Below, piece after piece: positions 9,430 to 16,743 of a stretch of DNA of 64,000 nt (the stretch's first letter is position 1; every line of letters starts with the position of its first letter). The translations under genes were made by a program, and so were the position numbers. The stretch spans positions 372,001-436,000 of the forward strand of contig CBDCEX010000015.1 in assembly GCA_965216025.1 (NCBI GenBank), in the 5' to 3' direction. This DNA comes from JADFQT01 sp965216025. GTDB lineage: Bacteria > Chloroflexota > Dehalococcoidia > Lucifugimonadales > UBA3495. A model generated the notes under the pieces. It was given only the letters and a program-made list of their open reading frames with translations, searched no databases and was not told where the DNA came from.

Positions 9430-9492
9430 CGTTTTCATCTCCTCGTTGTAAGGGGAACCTACCCGCCCAAAAGAGTGGTGTACATAGAGCAT

Positions 9493-10011
9493 AACACCAG
9501 CGAGGTAGTACGCCGGCGCACCAAGGAGGGGCTGGCGGCGGCAAGACCCGGGAACGCTGCTGCTCCCTCACCGGTACCAGGTGCAGCTGGCCATCCGCAT
9601 GAAGGATGCCGGAGCGACGGGGCGCTGTCGCTATCGCCCTTGACCGGCCTTCTCCTCCTCTCCGCGGGCGTCACGCAAACGCCCCTTCACGTGACTGTCA
9701 CACAAAGGTCATGTGAACCCAACGGGAGTTGTGTTAGGCATGGGACTGGTAGGGCTGGAACTCTGGAATTTGTGGGTAGCCGCAGGGGTTGTGGCTGGAT
9801 TCCAGGTCGGAGCCTTCCGCTGTGATGTGATCTGTCACCTTCCCGCCAGGCGCCATTGGGGGCGTGGGTTTTGGGCGGCGCAGTTGCTCAACGAACCCGC
9901 CGCCCTAGACCGGGTTGAGGAGACCACTCCATCGGCAGACGGTATGGACAACGACCTTTATGATGCCGACAATCCTGAGGAAGAAGCGGCAATCGAAAAC
10001 GAGGTGACCGT
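9493..10011. other. Gap with a resolvase shred
   Basis: There is no intact gene. At 9507-9550 the plus strand reads VVRRRTKEGLAAAR, like the linker of a serine recombinase, and soon breaks. The motif ATGAAGGA(T/C)GCCGGAGCG occurs here near 9599 and again near 13673, so both places may derive from one recombinase-type element. A frame ending at 10015 (tail MDNDLYDADNPEEEAAIENE) overlaps the next gene's ATG by ATGA and may be the end of a lost upstream gene. Confidence 0.4.
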
Positions 10012-10260
10012 ATGACGGACTGGAGCAAGTGCCCAGCGGTAGAAAGCGTGCCCGGCAGGCTCAGCGGGGCCTGGGTGTTCACCGGCACCCGGCTGCCCGT
10101 GTCGAGTCTCTTCGAAAACCTGGAGAGCGGGGCCACCGTGGAGGAATTCCTGGAGTGGTTCGATGGAGCCGAGGAATGGAAGGTCAGGGCCGTCCTCCAG
10201 CACGTGGCTGACTCCATGAAAGCAGCGATGCCGGCAGGTACCCTTGAAAATCCTGTTTGA
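10012..10260 (+). CDS. DUF433-domain antitoxin-like protein
   Basis: The 82-residue protein has the DUF433 pattern: PGRLSGAWVFTGTRLPVSSLF, then TVEEFLEWFDG and WKVRAVLQHVAD. In this family the winged-helix-like fold binds DNA and is the proposed antitoxin of DUF433/DUF5615 pairs. GAGGTG precedes the ATG. The gene overlaps the next one by 17 bp, which suggests translational coupling. The assignment as antitoxin rests on family knowledge and gene order; no binding site is visible. Confidence 0.8.
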   Translation: MTDWSKCPAVESVPGRLSGAWVFTGTRLPVSSLFENLESGATVEEFLEWFDGAEEWKVRAVLQHVADSMKAAMPAGTLENPV

Positions 10261-10579
10261 CCAGGGGACACCCCGGCCACTCCGCAGCTTCCTTCCCGAA
10301 CACGCAGTGGACACGGCCGTGGGGAGAGGCTGGTCAGAGTTGAGCAACGGGGAATTGTTGGATATTGCGGAGAGTGAGGGTTACGAACTGCTGATAACCA
10401 CCGACCAGAACATTCGGCACCAGCAGAACCTGGCAGGCAGGCGTCTGGCCGTTATTGTGCTGCTCTCTGGAGCTTGGCCGTACGCTCGGTCGAGGATCGA
10501 AGAGATTCGAGCCGCCGCGGCTGAAGTGCAGGGCGGAGAGTTGAGGGAAGTCCCCATCTCAATCAGAGGTGAGGGATAG
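10244..10579 (+). CDS. DUF5615 PIN-like toxin candidate
   Basis: The 111-residue protein begins MKILFDQGTPRPLRSFL, giving the first acidic residue of a PIN-like fold (Asp at residue 6). It continues GWSELSNGELLDIAESEGYELLITTDQNIRHQQNL, with the second acidic cluster (TTDQN) typical of DUF5615. The family is thought to act as an RNase toxin. It starts inside the DUF433 gene, so the two are likely one operon. Intact. Confidence 0.8.
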   Translation: MKILFDQGTPRPLRSFLPEHAVDTAVGRGWSELSNGELLDIAESEGYELLITTDQNIRHQQNLAGRRLAVIVLLSGAWPYARSRIEEIRAAAAEVQGGELREVPISIRGEG

Positions 10580-10853
10580 CGTGCCCGCCGACACCAGCGG
10601 GACTGGATGCCTTTCCCGTGGACATCCAGGTCTGACGCTCCCTAGAAGTCTGGCCGGAAACCTCGATTCCCCCTAGGCCAGCGTTTTCTTAACGTCGATT
10701 ATCGATGGCATAGTGGGTGTTGCAACGTATTACATGCACTACCATGCCATATAAGTCTTGAATACGTCTGCTTCGCGTAGCGCAAAACCCGGCCAATGGC
10801 TTTCCGGCCAAGCTGCCGCATCCACATCCCCACCTCACCTGCCTAACTTCTAG

Positions 10854-12305
10854 TACTACAACGACGAGTTGTCTGGTAGGATGGCTGGACAGATGATGTT
10901 GGGTGGTTTGGGTGATGGATGCGGCGAGCTTCGAGCGGGTCTACGACAGCCTTCAGGAATTCCACGCCTTCTTTGCGGCCTCCTTCGGCCGCAAGCAGTG
11001 GCGGGATCACAGCGGGAATTACCTTCAGGCGCTGCTGGTGCAGGACCAAGAGCGGCGCAACGCCGAGAATCTCTCGGAATCGGTGGGCATCTCGGCCCGG
11101 GCGATGCAGCGCTTTCTCACCGAGGCCCGGTGGTCCGATGAGACAGTCATAGGGCGGTTGCAGGAATACTTGGCCCCCAGGCTGGGACACCCGGAGGCGG
11201 TGTGGGTGTTCGATGGCAGCGACTTCCCCAAGCAGGGCAGGAAATCGGCGGGAGTGGCCCGGCAGTACTGCGGCAGGCTGGGCAAGGTGGCCAACTGCCA
11301 GGGTGGGATGTTCCTGGCCTACGTCAGCCCGCTGGGCCGGGCGTTGGTGGACAAGCGGCTGTATCTGCCCAAGAGTTGGACCTCCGACCAGGACCGGTGT
11401 GCTGCGGCGGGTGTGCCGGAGGACCGGCGGAACTACCGGTCAAAGACGGAGTTGGCCCTGGAGATGCTGGAGCGGGTCCTGGAGTTGGGCTACCTCAGGG
11501 CCGAGTGGGTTGCCGGAGACGACGCCTTCGGGATGTCGCCGACCTTCCGGGAGGGACTGGCGGCCCTGGGGATGCGCTACGTGCTGGACGTTCCGGGCGG
11601 CACTACGGTCTGGCCCTTGGACCCGGCTTGGACCAGTCCGGAATATCCGGGGTTCGGCCGCCCCCGCAAACCCAAGCTGCGGCCTGGGCAGCGGCGGACC
11701 ATGGAGCAGCGCGGTGATGAACTGCCGGATGAGGCTTGGCGGGAGATAACGGTGGCCCAGGGAAGCCAGGGGCCGCGCACCTACCGGTTCAGTGCCCAGC
11801 GGGTGCGGGCCACCAGGAGGCGCAAGCCCGGCGAGGAACTGTGGGCCGTCTGGCGCCGGAACCTGGACGGCAGCGAGCCCCGCTACTACCTGTCCAACGC
11901 TCCCGAGGGCACAACCTTGGAGACTCTGGCCTACGTGGGTGGGTCCAGGTGGCGCATTGAAACGGAGTTCGAGACTGAGAAGGGTGACGTGGGGCTGGAC
12001 GAATACGAGACCCGCAGCTGGGCAGGGTGGCATCACCACATAGCCATGTGCCTGCTGGGTGGGGCGTTCCTGCTGAGCCTGCAGCAGGATTGGGGGGAAA
12101 AAGATGCCCCGGATCACGAGGCCACAGGTGTACCGGGTGGTGCGGGAGATGCTGCCCCGGGAGCAGTTCGGGCCCGATCAATTGCTGTTGTGGCTGGAGG
12201 ATACGCAGCTACGCAACGAACGGGCTCGCCGTTCCCACGAGAGACGCCGCTCCACCCGCCGCGAAAGCAGGATGGAGCCGCCACCTTAAACCCGTCGTTG
12301 TAGTA
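10854..12305 (+). mobile_element. IS701-family element with CTAG target duplication
   Basis: The 1452-bp element is bounded by inverted repeats TACTACAACGACG (10854 onward) and CGTCGTTGTAGTA (ending 12305). CTAG occurs directly outside both ends (10850-10853 and 12306-12309). This fits the YTAR 4-bp duplications of the IS701 family. A related 143-bp MITE lies 70 bp further on. Confidence 0.92.
10915..12303 (+). CDS. IS701-family transposase, C-terminus frameshifted
   Basis: The DDE transposase starts at the ATG at 10915 (MDAASFERVYDSLQEF; a GTG at 10903 is possible). Catalytic blocks are VWVFDGSDFPKQG, WVAGDDAFGMS and SRWRIETEFETEKGDVGLDE. After LLSLQQDWGEK (near 12098) the frame leaves the family sequence. 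The expected tail (MPRITRPQVYRVVREMLPRE, then LLLWLEDTQLRNERAR) continues in the next frame from 12104 to 12289. A run GGGGGGAAAAA lies at the junction. The catalytic core is intact, so activity cannot be excluded. Confidence 0.85.
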   Translation: MDAASFERVYDSLQEFHAFFAASFGRKQWRDHSGNYLQALLVQDQERRNAENLSESVGISARAMQRFLTEARWSDETVIGRLQEYLAPRLGHPEAVWVFDGSDFPKQGRKSAGVARQYCGRLGKVANCQGGMFLAYVSPLGRALVDKRLYLPKSWTSDQDRCAAAGVPEDRRNYRSKTELALEMLERVLELGYLRAEWVAGDDAFGMSPTFREGLAALGMRYVLDVPGGTTVWPLDPAWTSPEYPGFGRPRKPKLRPGQRRTMEQRGDELPDEAWREITVAQGSQGPRTYRFSAQRVRATRRRKPGEELWAVWRRNLDGSEPRYYLSNAPEGTTLETLAYVGGSRWRIETEFETEKGDVGLDEYETRSWAGWHHHIAMCLLGGAFLLSLQQDWGEKDAPDHEATGVPGGAGDAAPGAVRARSIAVVAGGYAATQRTGSPFPRETPLHPPRKQDGAATLNPSL

Positions 12306-12374
12306 CTAGCCGACACTACCGGAATATCCCGAAGTCCGCCCCAGCGCTGCGCAGGCGGGGACATGACCGGTTAG

Positions 12375-12517
12375 TACTACAGCCGCAGATGGCCGCTTGG
12401 AGTGTTGGCCACCCTTGAAAATCGCAACGTCTAGCTACGGAAACGCCCTAAATCTTATTGAGACCAAGCTAAATTTGAGGCCGAAAGCACCCAGTCAGTG
12501 TTAGTGCGACTGTAGTA
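12375..12517. mobile_element. IS701-type MITE with TTAG target duplication
   Basis: This 143-bp non-coding element has ends TACTACAG(C/T)CGCA in inverted orientation and TTAG directly outside both (12371-12374 and 12518-12521). The terminal TACTACA and the YTAR duplication match the IS701 element ending at 12305, so it can plausibly be moved by that transposase. Confidence 0.85.
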
Positions 12518-12539
12518 TTAGGAAGGTACGCCGGGTACG

Positions 12540-12680
12540 CCGAGGCCGTCTTGTTCTTCGATGATCGGCAGGCTGAGGCGGGACAACTCTGCTGCTGCAG
12601 GTTGAGCAGCCGTCTTTCGTCCCTGGCCCCCAGCGGTCCGCTTTACCTCGTTTTCACCGGCGCGACTCCCCAGCCGGTGT
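12540..12680 (-). pseudogene. istB: Second istB junction scar
   Basis: About 25 codons on the minus strand (DERRLLNLQ, then divergence) match the same stretch of istB as at 9160. They are joined to the same foreign sequence (CGGTCCGCTTTACCTCG, TTTCACCGGCGCGAC). The shared breakpoint shows that the two loci descend from one rearranged ancestor. The rest of 12522-12910 holds nothing recognisable. Confidence 0.6.
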
Positions 12681-12910
12681 ACTTCGCCAACATGGCGCTG
12701 CTGGACCACCGGGCCTGCCGCATGGTCGCGGAGTCCGGAGGGCTGGCCCAGGCCAGCCCCAGCCGGCGGCCTTGGCTGGAAACAGCCCTGTTTACGGCCC
12801 CGGCTGGGAATTCCCCCTTGTCGTAGCTCAGGGGGTGGCTGGAAAACCCGGTTTATTTCTCCCTGGCAGGACGGTATACTTTTGCCCATTCCAGCCAGGG
12901 GTGCAGCAGG

Positions 12911-13471
12911 ATGACGCTCTACGGTTACGCCAGGGTCTCGGTGAGAGAGCCGGAGGACAAGAATCTGGACCTGCAGGTGGAGCGGCTGGTCCGCGCCGGC
13001 TGCTCCCTGGGAAATATCCGAGCCGAAGAAGCCAGCGGGGCCAGGAACGACCGCGGCGGCCTTTTGGAACTGCTGGACCTAGTGGTCGAGGGGGACACCC
13101 TGGTGGTCACCCACATTGACCGGCTCTCCAGGGGGCTGACCCACGGGCTGCAGGTGATCGAGGGCCTGCACCGGGCGGGAGTGGAGTTCCGGTCCCTGTC
13201 GGAAGATTTCAACACGGCCACGGCCACCGGCAAGCTCCAGCTCACGATGGTGCTCGCCTTCAGCGAGTGGTGGCGGAACTCGATCAGGGAGCGCTCGGTC
13301 GCGGGGCAGGCGAAGGCGCGGGCCGAGGGGCGGGTCCCTGGCCGGCGGCCGAGCCTGACCGAGCGGCAACGGGAGTACATCCGGGCAGAGCAGTCGAAGG
13401 GAGTGAGCCAGCGGGACCTGGCCAAGCGCCTGGAGGTCAGCCGTTGGACCATCCAGCAGGTGGACAGGTAG
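12911..13471 (+). CDS. Serine recombinase (resolvase/invertase family)
   Basis: The 186-residue protein is full length for a small resolvase. The N-terminal catalytic domain has YARVS with the nucleophile Ser10 and Arg8, HIDRLSRG with the conserved Arg pair, and the long E helix (LQLTMVLAFSEWWRNSIRERSVAGQAKARAEGR). The C-terminus carries the GRR turn and helix-turn-helix (KGVSQRDLAKRLEVSRWTI). The start ATG follows GCAGCAGG. It acts at short crossover sites to resolve or invert DNA; no obvious res site was found beside it. Three fragments of relatives lie at 2888, 4231 and 9507. Confidence 0.9.
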   Translation: MTLYGYARVSVREPEDKNLDLQVERLVRAGCSLGNIRAEEASGARNDRGGLLELLDLVVEGDTLVVTHIDRLSRGLTHGLQVIEGLHRAGVEFRSLSEDFNTATATGKLQLTMVLAFSEWWRNSIRERSVAGQAKARAEGRVPGRRPSLTERQREYIRAEQSKGVSQRDLAKRLEVSRWTIQQVDR

Positions 13472-13883
13472 CGGTTGCGGGGCTGGGTGTGTCAACGCCG
13501 ACGGCTGGCCCACGGGAACCGCGGCCAGATGCCCCGCAACGCGGTCTCCGATGCCGATTGCTGAAATCCCCGCTCTTGGAAACTAACCGCCTTCTTCTGC
13601 CCGATCCCCCAGCTCAGTAGCCTTCGACGTTCCGACCTTCGGCATCTTGGATTGTTTCCAATTGGGAGGCGCATGAAGGACGCCGGAGCGTCAGGGCGGA
13701 AGAGCGCGGGTCTCCTGGGGGTCACGAAAAGACGGTGCGGAACGGCCTGAGGGCGGGACCGTGAACATAGACGTAACGGCGGTTGTCCGAACCTGCAGGC
13801 GGTTTGTAAACACCTGTACACCCCCCAGCTGACATAAAGGGTTACGCGAACCAAACCGGGGGAAACTGAGACAAGGGGGGAAC
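13472..13883. other. Non-coding gap
   Basis: No gene is supported. It contains the ATGAAGGACGCCGGAGCG motif shared with 9599, and otherwise nothing recognised. Confidence 0.4.
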
Positions 13884-14462
13884 ATGACCAACAGAAACGC
13901 GCTGCTGGGACGGTCCAGGCCCAGAGAGAAGCTTACCAGGGAGGAGATCGCCGCCCTCGACGAGGCAACCGTGCCTCCCGTGCCGCCGGCGAAGCCGCCT
14001 GGGAAGAAGGGTGGTGGTACGCAGCGGATGGTACGCAAGGATCTGCTGAAGTTTCACTGGAGCCTCGAGTGCCCTGGTTGCGGTTTCAAGATCACCGGCA
14101 ATGGCCAGCCCCAGCCCGGGCAACGTCTGGCGAGGTGCGGCCGCTGCAAAGTGGTCCTCGTCCTGGGCGGCGGGTGGGAAGTTCCAGAATCCCCCGCGGG
14201 TCGTGATGAAGCCGGGAAACCCTTCGCCTTCGCGGGCCTCTGGGCCTCATGGCGGGACCCGGAGTGGGAGATGGTCCGCTCCTGCACCATCGTCACCACC
14301 GAGGCCAACGGCGTGCTCCGCCCCATCCATGACCGGATGCCGGTGCTGCTCTCCCGGGATGCGGAGTCCCTCTGGCTGGACGATGACCTGCAGGACCCGG
14401 GGTTGCCGGGGAGCGTGCTATCGCCCTGTTGCGTCGCAACTCGTCCCACCCGAATTCGATGA
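13884..14462 (+). pseudogene. Chimeric frame: zinc-ribbon N-terminus joined to SRAP (YedK/HMCES) C-terminus
   Basis: The frame starts at 13884 after GGGGGGAAC. The first 100 residues contain a zinc-ribbon-like LECPGCGF and RCGRC pair and match nothing I know. From about 14200, GKPFAFAGLWASWRDPEWE, SCTIVTTEANGVLRPIHDRM and LWLDDDLQDP are the C-terminal part of a SRAP-domain peptidase, the sensor of abasic sites in DNA. The catalytic Cys2 and the N-terminal half of SRAP are absent. The match stops at about 14420, where a DUF2971 fragment begins on the other strand. Probably non-functional. Confidence 0.65.
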
Positions 14463-14595
14463 CGGCGGCTCTCACCGCACACTCGAAGGGATCGTTCAAT
14501 GCCGCGGGCTGAGTCGCACGTAAAGTCCCATCCCCTACTTCGGGAAGGCAGGTTTGGACTCGCTCCGAAGTCATGTACTTGTAAAGGACTGTCAT
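14425..14595 (-). pseudogene. DUF2971 protein, N-terminal fragment
   Basis: MTVLYKYMTSERVQTC..., with TQPAALNDPFECAVRAAV, is the start of a DUF2971 protein (pattern LYKY, then NDPFEC). After about 55 residues it runs into the SRAP remnant at 14425. DUF2971 proteins often occur in defence and mobile regions, but only the N-terminus survives here. Confidence 0.6.
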
Positions 14596-14702
14596 TCAGG
14601 TAACCGCCTCCGATAGCTGGGGAAAGACTTAAGTCAAGCATCGCTCAGTAACCGTCCGGAAAATTTATGTCAAGCATTGTCCAGCGTTCCTTCAGGGTCT
14701 TT

Positions 14703-15374
14703 TCATTCTCCTGCCTGGTAGGTAAAGCCCATCATGTCGAAAGCTTCGCTGAGATGGGCATTGTGGCGGCGTAGGGCAGCGGCTACGTTGGAATGCCCAG
14801 CCCGACGTACCAAGCTGATGACCAGGTTTCGCAGGCCCGCCAGAACCTGTGGGGCGGCCCCAGTGCGCACCTGAGAGCGGTCCTCGTCGAAGGTCACATC
14901 CCGTACCCAGTGGAGGCGGTTCTCGATGCCCCAGTGCCCACGGGAAAGGCTCAACAATCGCCTGGCATCGGCATCAGTGGCTGGGAGACTGCTAATTGCA
15001 TAGCTCACAGCCACCTGTTTCTTGCCCTTCACGACCCGCTGGCGCTCTAGCCGACACACCTGTTGCAGATGCGGCCACGCTTCCCCGACCGTCCCAGCGC
15101 TGCCCACGTAGCCATTTAGCTCTGGGTCGGCCAAGGCCCACAACTCTCGCCGCTCCAGCCGCCCATGACGCCGCTTTACTGGAGCATCGGCCCAGACCGT
15201 CAGCTTGGCCCCGCGTGCTCGCCACTCCGCTGCCAGCCAGGGAGGTACGGTTGGCCCACCAGCCCTCTCAGTTCCTAGCAGGGGAAAAAGCCACCTCCAG
15301 GTCTCGGCGCAAGGTGGGCTGATTCTCTTTAACTGGCAGCAGATACTCTCCGCCGCCTGCCACAATCTGCTCAC
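14703..15374 (-). CDS. ISAs1 transposase, C-terminal reading frame (copy 1)
   Basis: The family-like part begins near GTERAGGPTVPPW and runs through WALADPELNGYVG. The catalytic Glu block is LSRGHWGIENRLHWVRDVTF DEDRS, and the C-terminus is RRHNAHLSEAFDMMGF. The listed upstream start lies within the overlap and need not be used. A +1 shift (or one deleted base) near 15285 would join it to the N-terminal frame into about 385 residues, the usual ISAs1 size. Confidence 0.8.
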   Translation of the reverse strand: MSRLWQAAESICCQLKRISPPCAETWRWLFPLLGTERAGGPTVPPWLAAEWRARGAKLTVWADAPVKRRHGRLERRELWALADPELNGYVGSAGTVGEAWPHLQQVCRLERQRVVKGKKQVAVSYAISSLPATDADARRLLSLSRGHWGIENRLHWVRDVTFDEDRSQVRTGAAPQVLAGLRNLVISLVRRAGHSNVAAALRRHNAHLSEAFDMMGFTYQAGE

Positions 15375-15903
15375 AGACTTTCCGTTGGGTCAGTAAGGCA
15401 TCAGCCACTACTACCCGACCCTTCAGGGGTACCTGGCCCAATACTTCTTTGACCGCCGCCAATTCTTCCCCTTTGCCCGGCGCAGCTACCTGCGCCAGCA
15501 CTGCCCCAGCGCGGCTAGCGTAGGCCGACACCAGATGGACCCCGGGTATCTCTTGGCCGTGGACCCCTCGCAAGGTTTTCCCGTCCAGGGACAGGGGGTC
15601 ATCCGCCTCTACCCCGCTATTTGCCAGCCAGTTGCCGACTTCTGCCTCAAAGGCCGCCACGTCCAGGCCCTTGAACACCCGGTGGAGGGTGGCCACGCAG
15701 GGTGTCTTCTCCTGGCTGAACCCCAAAAGCTGCGCCGTAGCACCCCCTTGGTCCCGCCCCCATTGAGCTATGGCGTATAAGCTGCGGGCGCCGCACAGCA
15801 TGGCACAGGTGGCCAAGGCCAGGATCGCCCCCAAAGAGTGGCGTCGCCCTTGGCTACTCCGGAAGTCAGGCACCAAATCCAGCGTTTCTCTCAAAGTCAT
15901 CAT
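15268..15903 (-). CDS. ISAs1 transposase, N-terminal reading frame (copy 1)
   Basis: The 211 residues (MMTLRETLDLVPDFRSSQGR...) include the N-terminal DDE_Tnp_1-associated region (GAILALATCAMLCGARS) and the first catalytic block (LDGKTLRGVHGQE). RVVVADALLTQRKVCEQIV carries the second Asp, and YLLPVKENQPTLRRDLE follows. The frame stops after FSPARN. The continuing protein lies one frame away in 14703-15374. The same break is found in copy 2. Confidence 0.85.
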   Translation of the reverse strand: MMTLRETLDLVPDFRSSQGRRHSLGAILALATCAMLCGARSLYAIAQWGRDQGGATAQLLGFSQEKTPCVATLHRVFKGLDVAAFEAEVGNWLANSGVEADDPLSLDGKTLRGVHGQEIPGVHLVSAYASRAGAVLAQVAAPGKGEELAAVKEVLGQVPLKGRVVVADALLTQRKVCEQIVAGGGEYLLPVKENQPTLRRDLEVAFSPARN

Positions 15904-15976
15904 CCTTCCCTCCCGCTTAAACTGGTAATAATTTTATACTATTTTGAGAAAATGAAAAGGCCCTGGGGGAATCCCG

Positions 15977-16162
15977 CAGGGCAATCGCGTCTTAATCGCC
16001 CCCAGGTTTGGGACAGTGGCCCTTTGGGGTCTGACGAGTCCCGGAAGTCTTTCGATCTTTACGTGTTATAGTCAAAATAGCTGGGAAAGCATCGGAATAT
16101 CTACCATTCGCTAGCCTTTTGTATCGAAGTTCGAAAAGGCAGTTTTAGACGCGATTGCCCTG
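15977..16162. mobile_element. MITE copy 2, CAGGGCAATCGCGTCT ends
   Basis: This 186-bp relative of the MITE at 1345 has perfect 16-base inverted ends. GGGAATCCCG occurs directly on both sides, giving a 10-bp target duplication. It has no coding capacity. It sits 11 bp from the end of ISAs1 copy 1, whose ends also start CAGGGC. Confidence 0.88.
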
Positions 16163-16180
16163 GGGAATCCCGGTTTAGTG

Positions 16181-16241
16181 TTGACAATCTAGTAATCACT
16201 GCTAGACTCATTTGGGGAATTAGGGTAATCCCTGCTAGACT
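16181..16241 (+). promoter_or_regulatory. Putative promoter with a duplicated 16-bp box
   Basis: TTGACA (16181-16186) is followed after 16 bp by TAGACT (16203-16208). The box TAATC(A/C)CTGCTAGACT, covering the -10, recurs 33 bp downstream (16193-16208 and 16226-16241), three helical turns apart. What it would transcribe is unclear: 16242-16633 contains no gene I recognise. It could serve a non-coding RNA or be relict. Confidence 0.35.
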
Positions 16242-16633
16242 ATCCCGAGTGGATACGTTGGAGCAGTGACTTTGCTGTAGCCCGGGGCGGGGGAGTGGCT
16301 GTGATGGAATCCCTCTCACAGAGGGAGTTTGGAGGACCGTGGAGGGAGGTGTCGTCCTGTTTGGGCGCGCCTGCGAAGGCTCTTGGATGGTCGTGAGTTC
16401 CTGGATGGGACGGCCTCTATGTCAGGGGTCCGTCTTCTTCCATCTCATCCGGGGGAGGTTCTAGTTGTTGTTGGGGACCTCCGGGGAATTGCTGAAGGCC
16501 GGTTCAGGGGTGTTGTGGCCCTCCGGCGGGAGTGGGCTGAAGAGTCCCGGGGTGGAATCCCGATGACCTGTGGCATTGGATCAACATCTGCGAGGAATGG
16601 AGGAAAGTCAGTTATCCAGGTTGGTTTTGCACG

Positions 16634-16698
16634 GTGTGCCTGCTAAGCGCTTATCCTGAGAAATCGGGATCCAGGGTTCGAATCCCTGTCCCTCCGCC
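16634..16698 (+). other. tRNA-Ser(GCT) 3' fragment, probable attachment site
   Basis: The anticodon arm with CTGCTAA (GCT at 16642-16644), a long variable arm (ATCC...GGAT), the T arm CAGGGTTCGAATCCCTG and the acceptor 3' strand TCCCTCC-G-CC are all recognisable for tRNA-Ser. Upstream there is no valid D arm. The nearest acceptor partner, GGAGGAA at 16599, has one mismatch and would give a 98-nt gene. I read it as the 3' piece left at the far end of an island that integrated into a tRNA-Ser gene. A degenerate whole gene is the alternative. Confidence 0.6.
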
Positions 16699-16743
16699 GC
16701 GCCCTTCCGCGGAACGGCCGCGCCGATCACCAAAGTTATATTT

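Larger units (their letters stand above)
14693..15965 (-). mobile_element. ISAs1-family element, copy 1
   Basis: The 1273-bp element has ends CAGGG(T/C)CTTTTCATT in inverted orientation (14693 and 15965). It has the same length as, and is essentially identical to, copy 2 at 54686-55958. The flanking 10-mers differ, so no target duplication is visible. Its right end lies 11 bp from the MITE at 15977. Confidence 0.9.

Noticed and set aside
10244..10579. Classical VapC toxin
   Set aside because: It is shorter and follows the DUF5615 pattern rather than VapC; the partner is DUF433 rather than VapB.
16599..16612. GAGGAAAGTC, resembling the RNase P RNA 5' signature
   Set aside because: Only ten bases match and none of the other conserved RNase P blocks is present downstream.
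16339..16698. Possible tmRNA: GGAGGGA near 16340 could pair with TCCCTCC at 16689, about 350 nt apart
   Set aside because: No tmRNA 5' consensus, no tag-peptide frame ending in Ala-Ala-stop, and the 3' part has a full anticodon arm and variable arm of tRNA-Ser, which tmRNA lacks.
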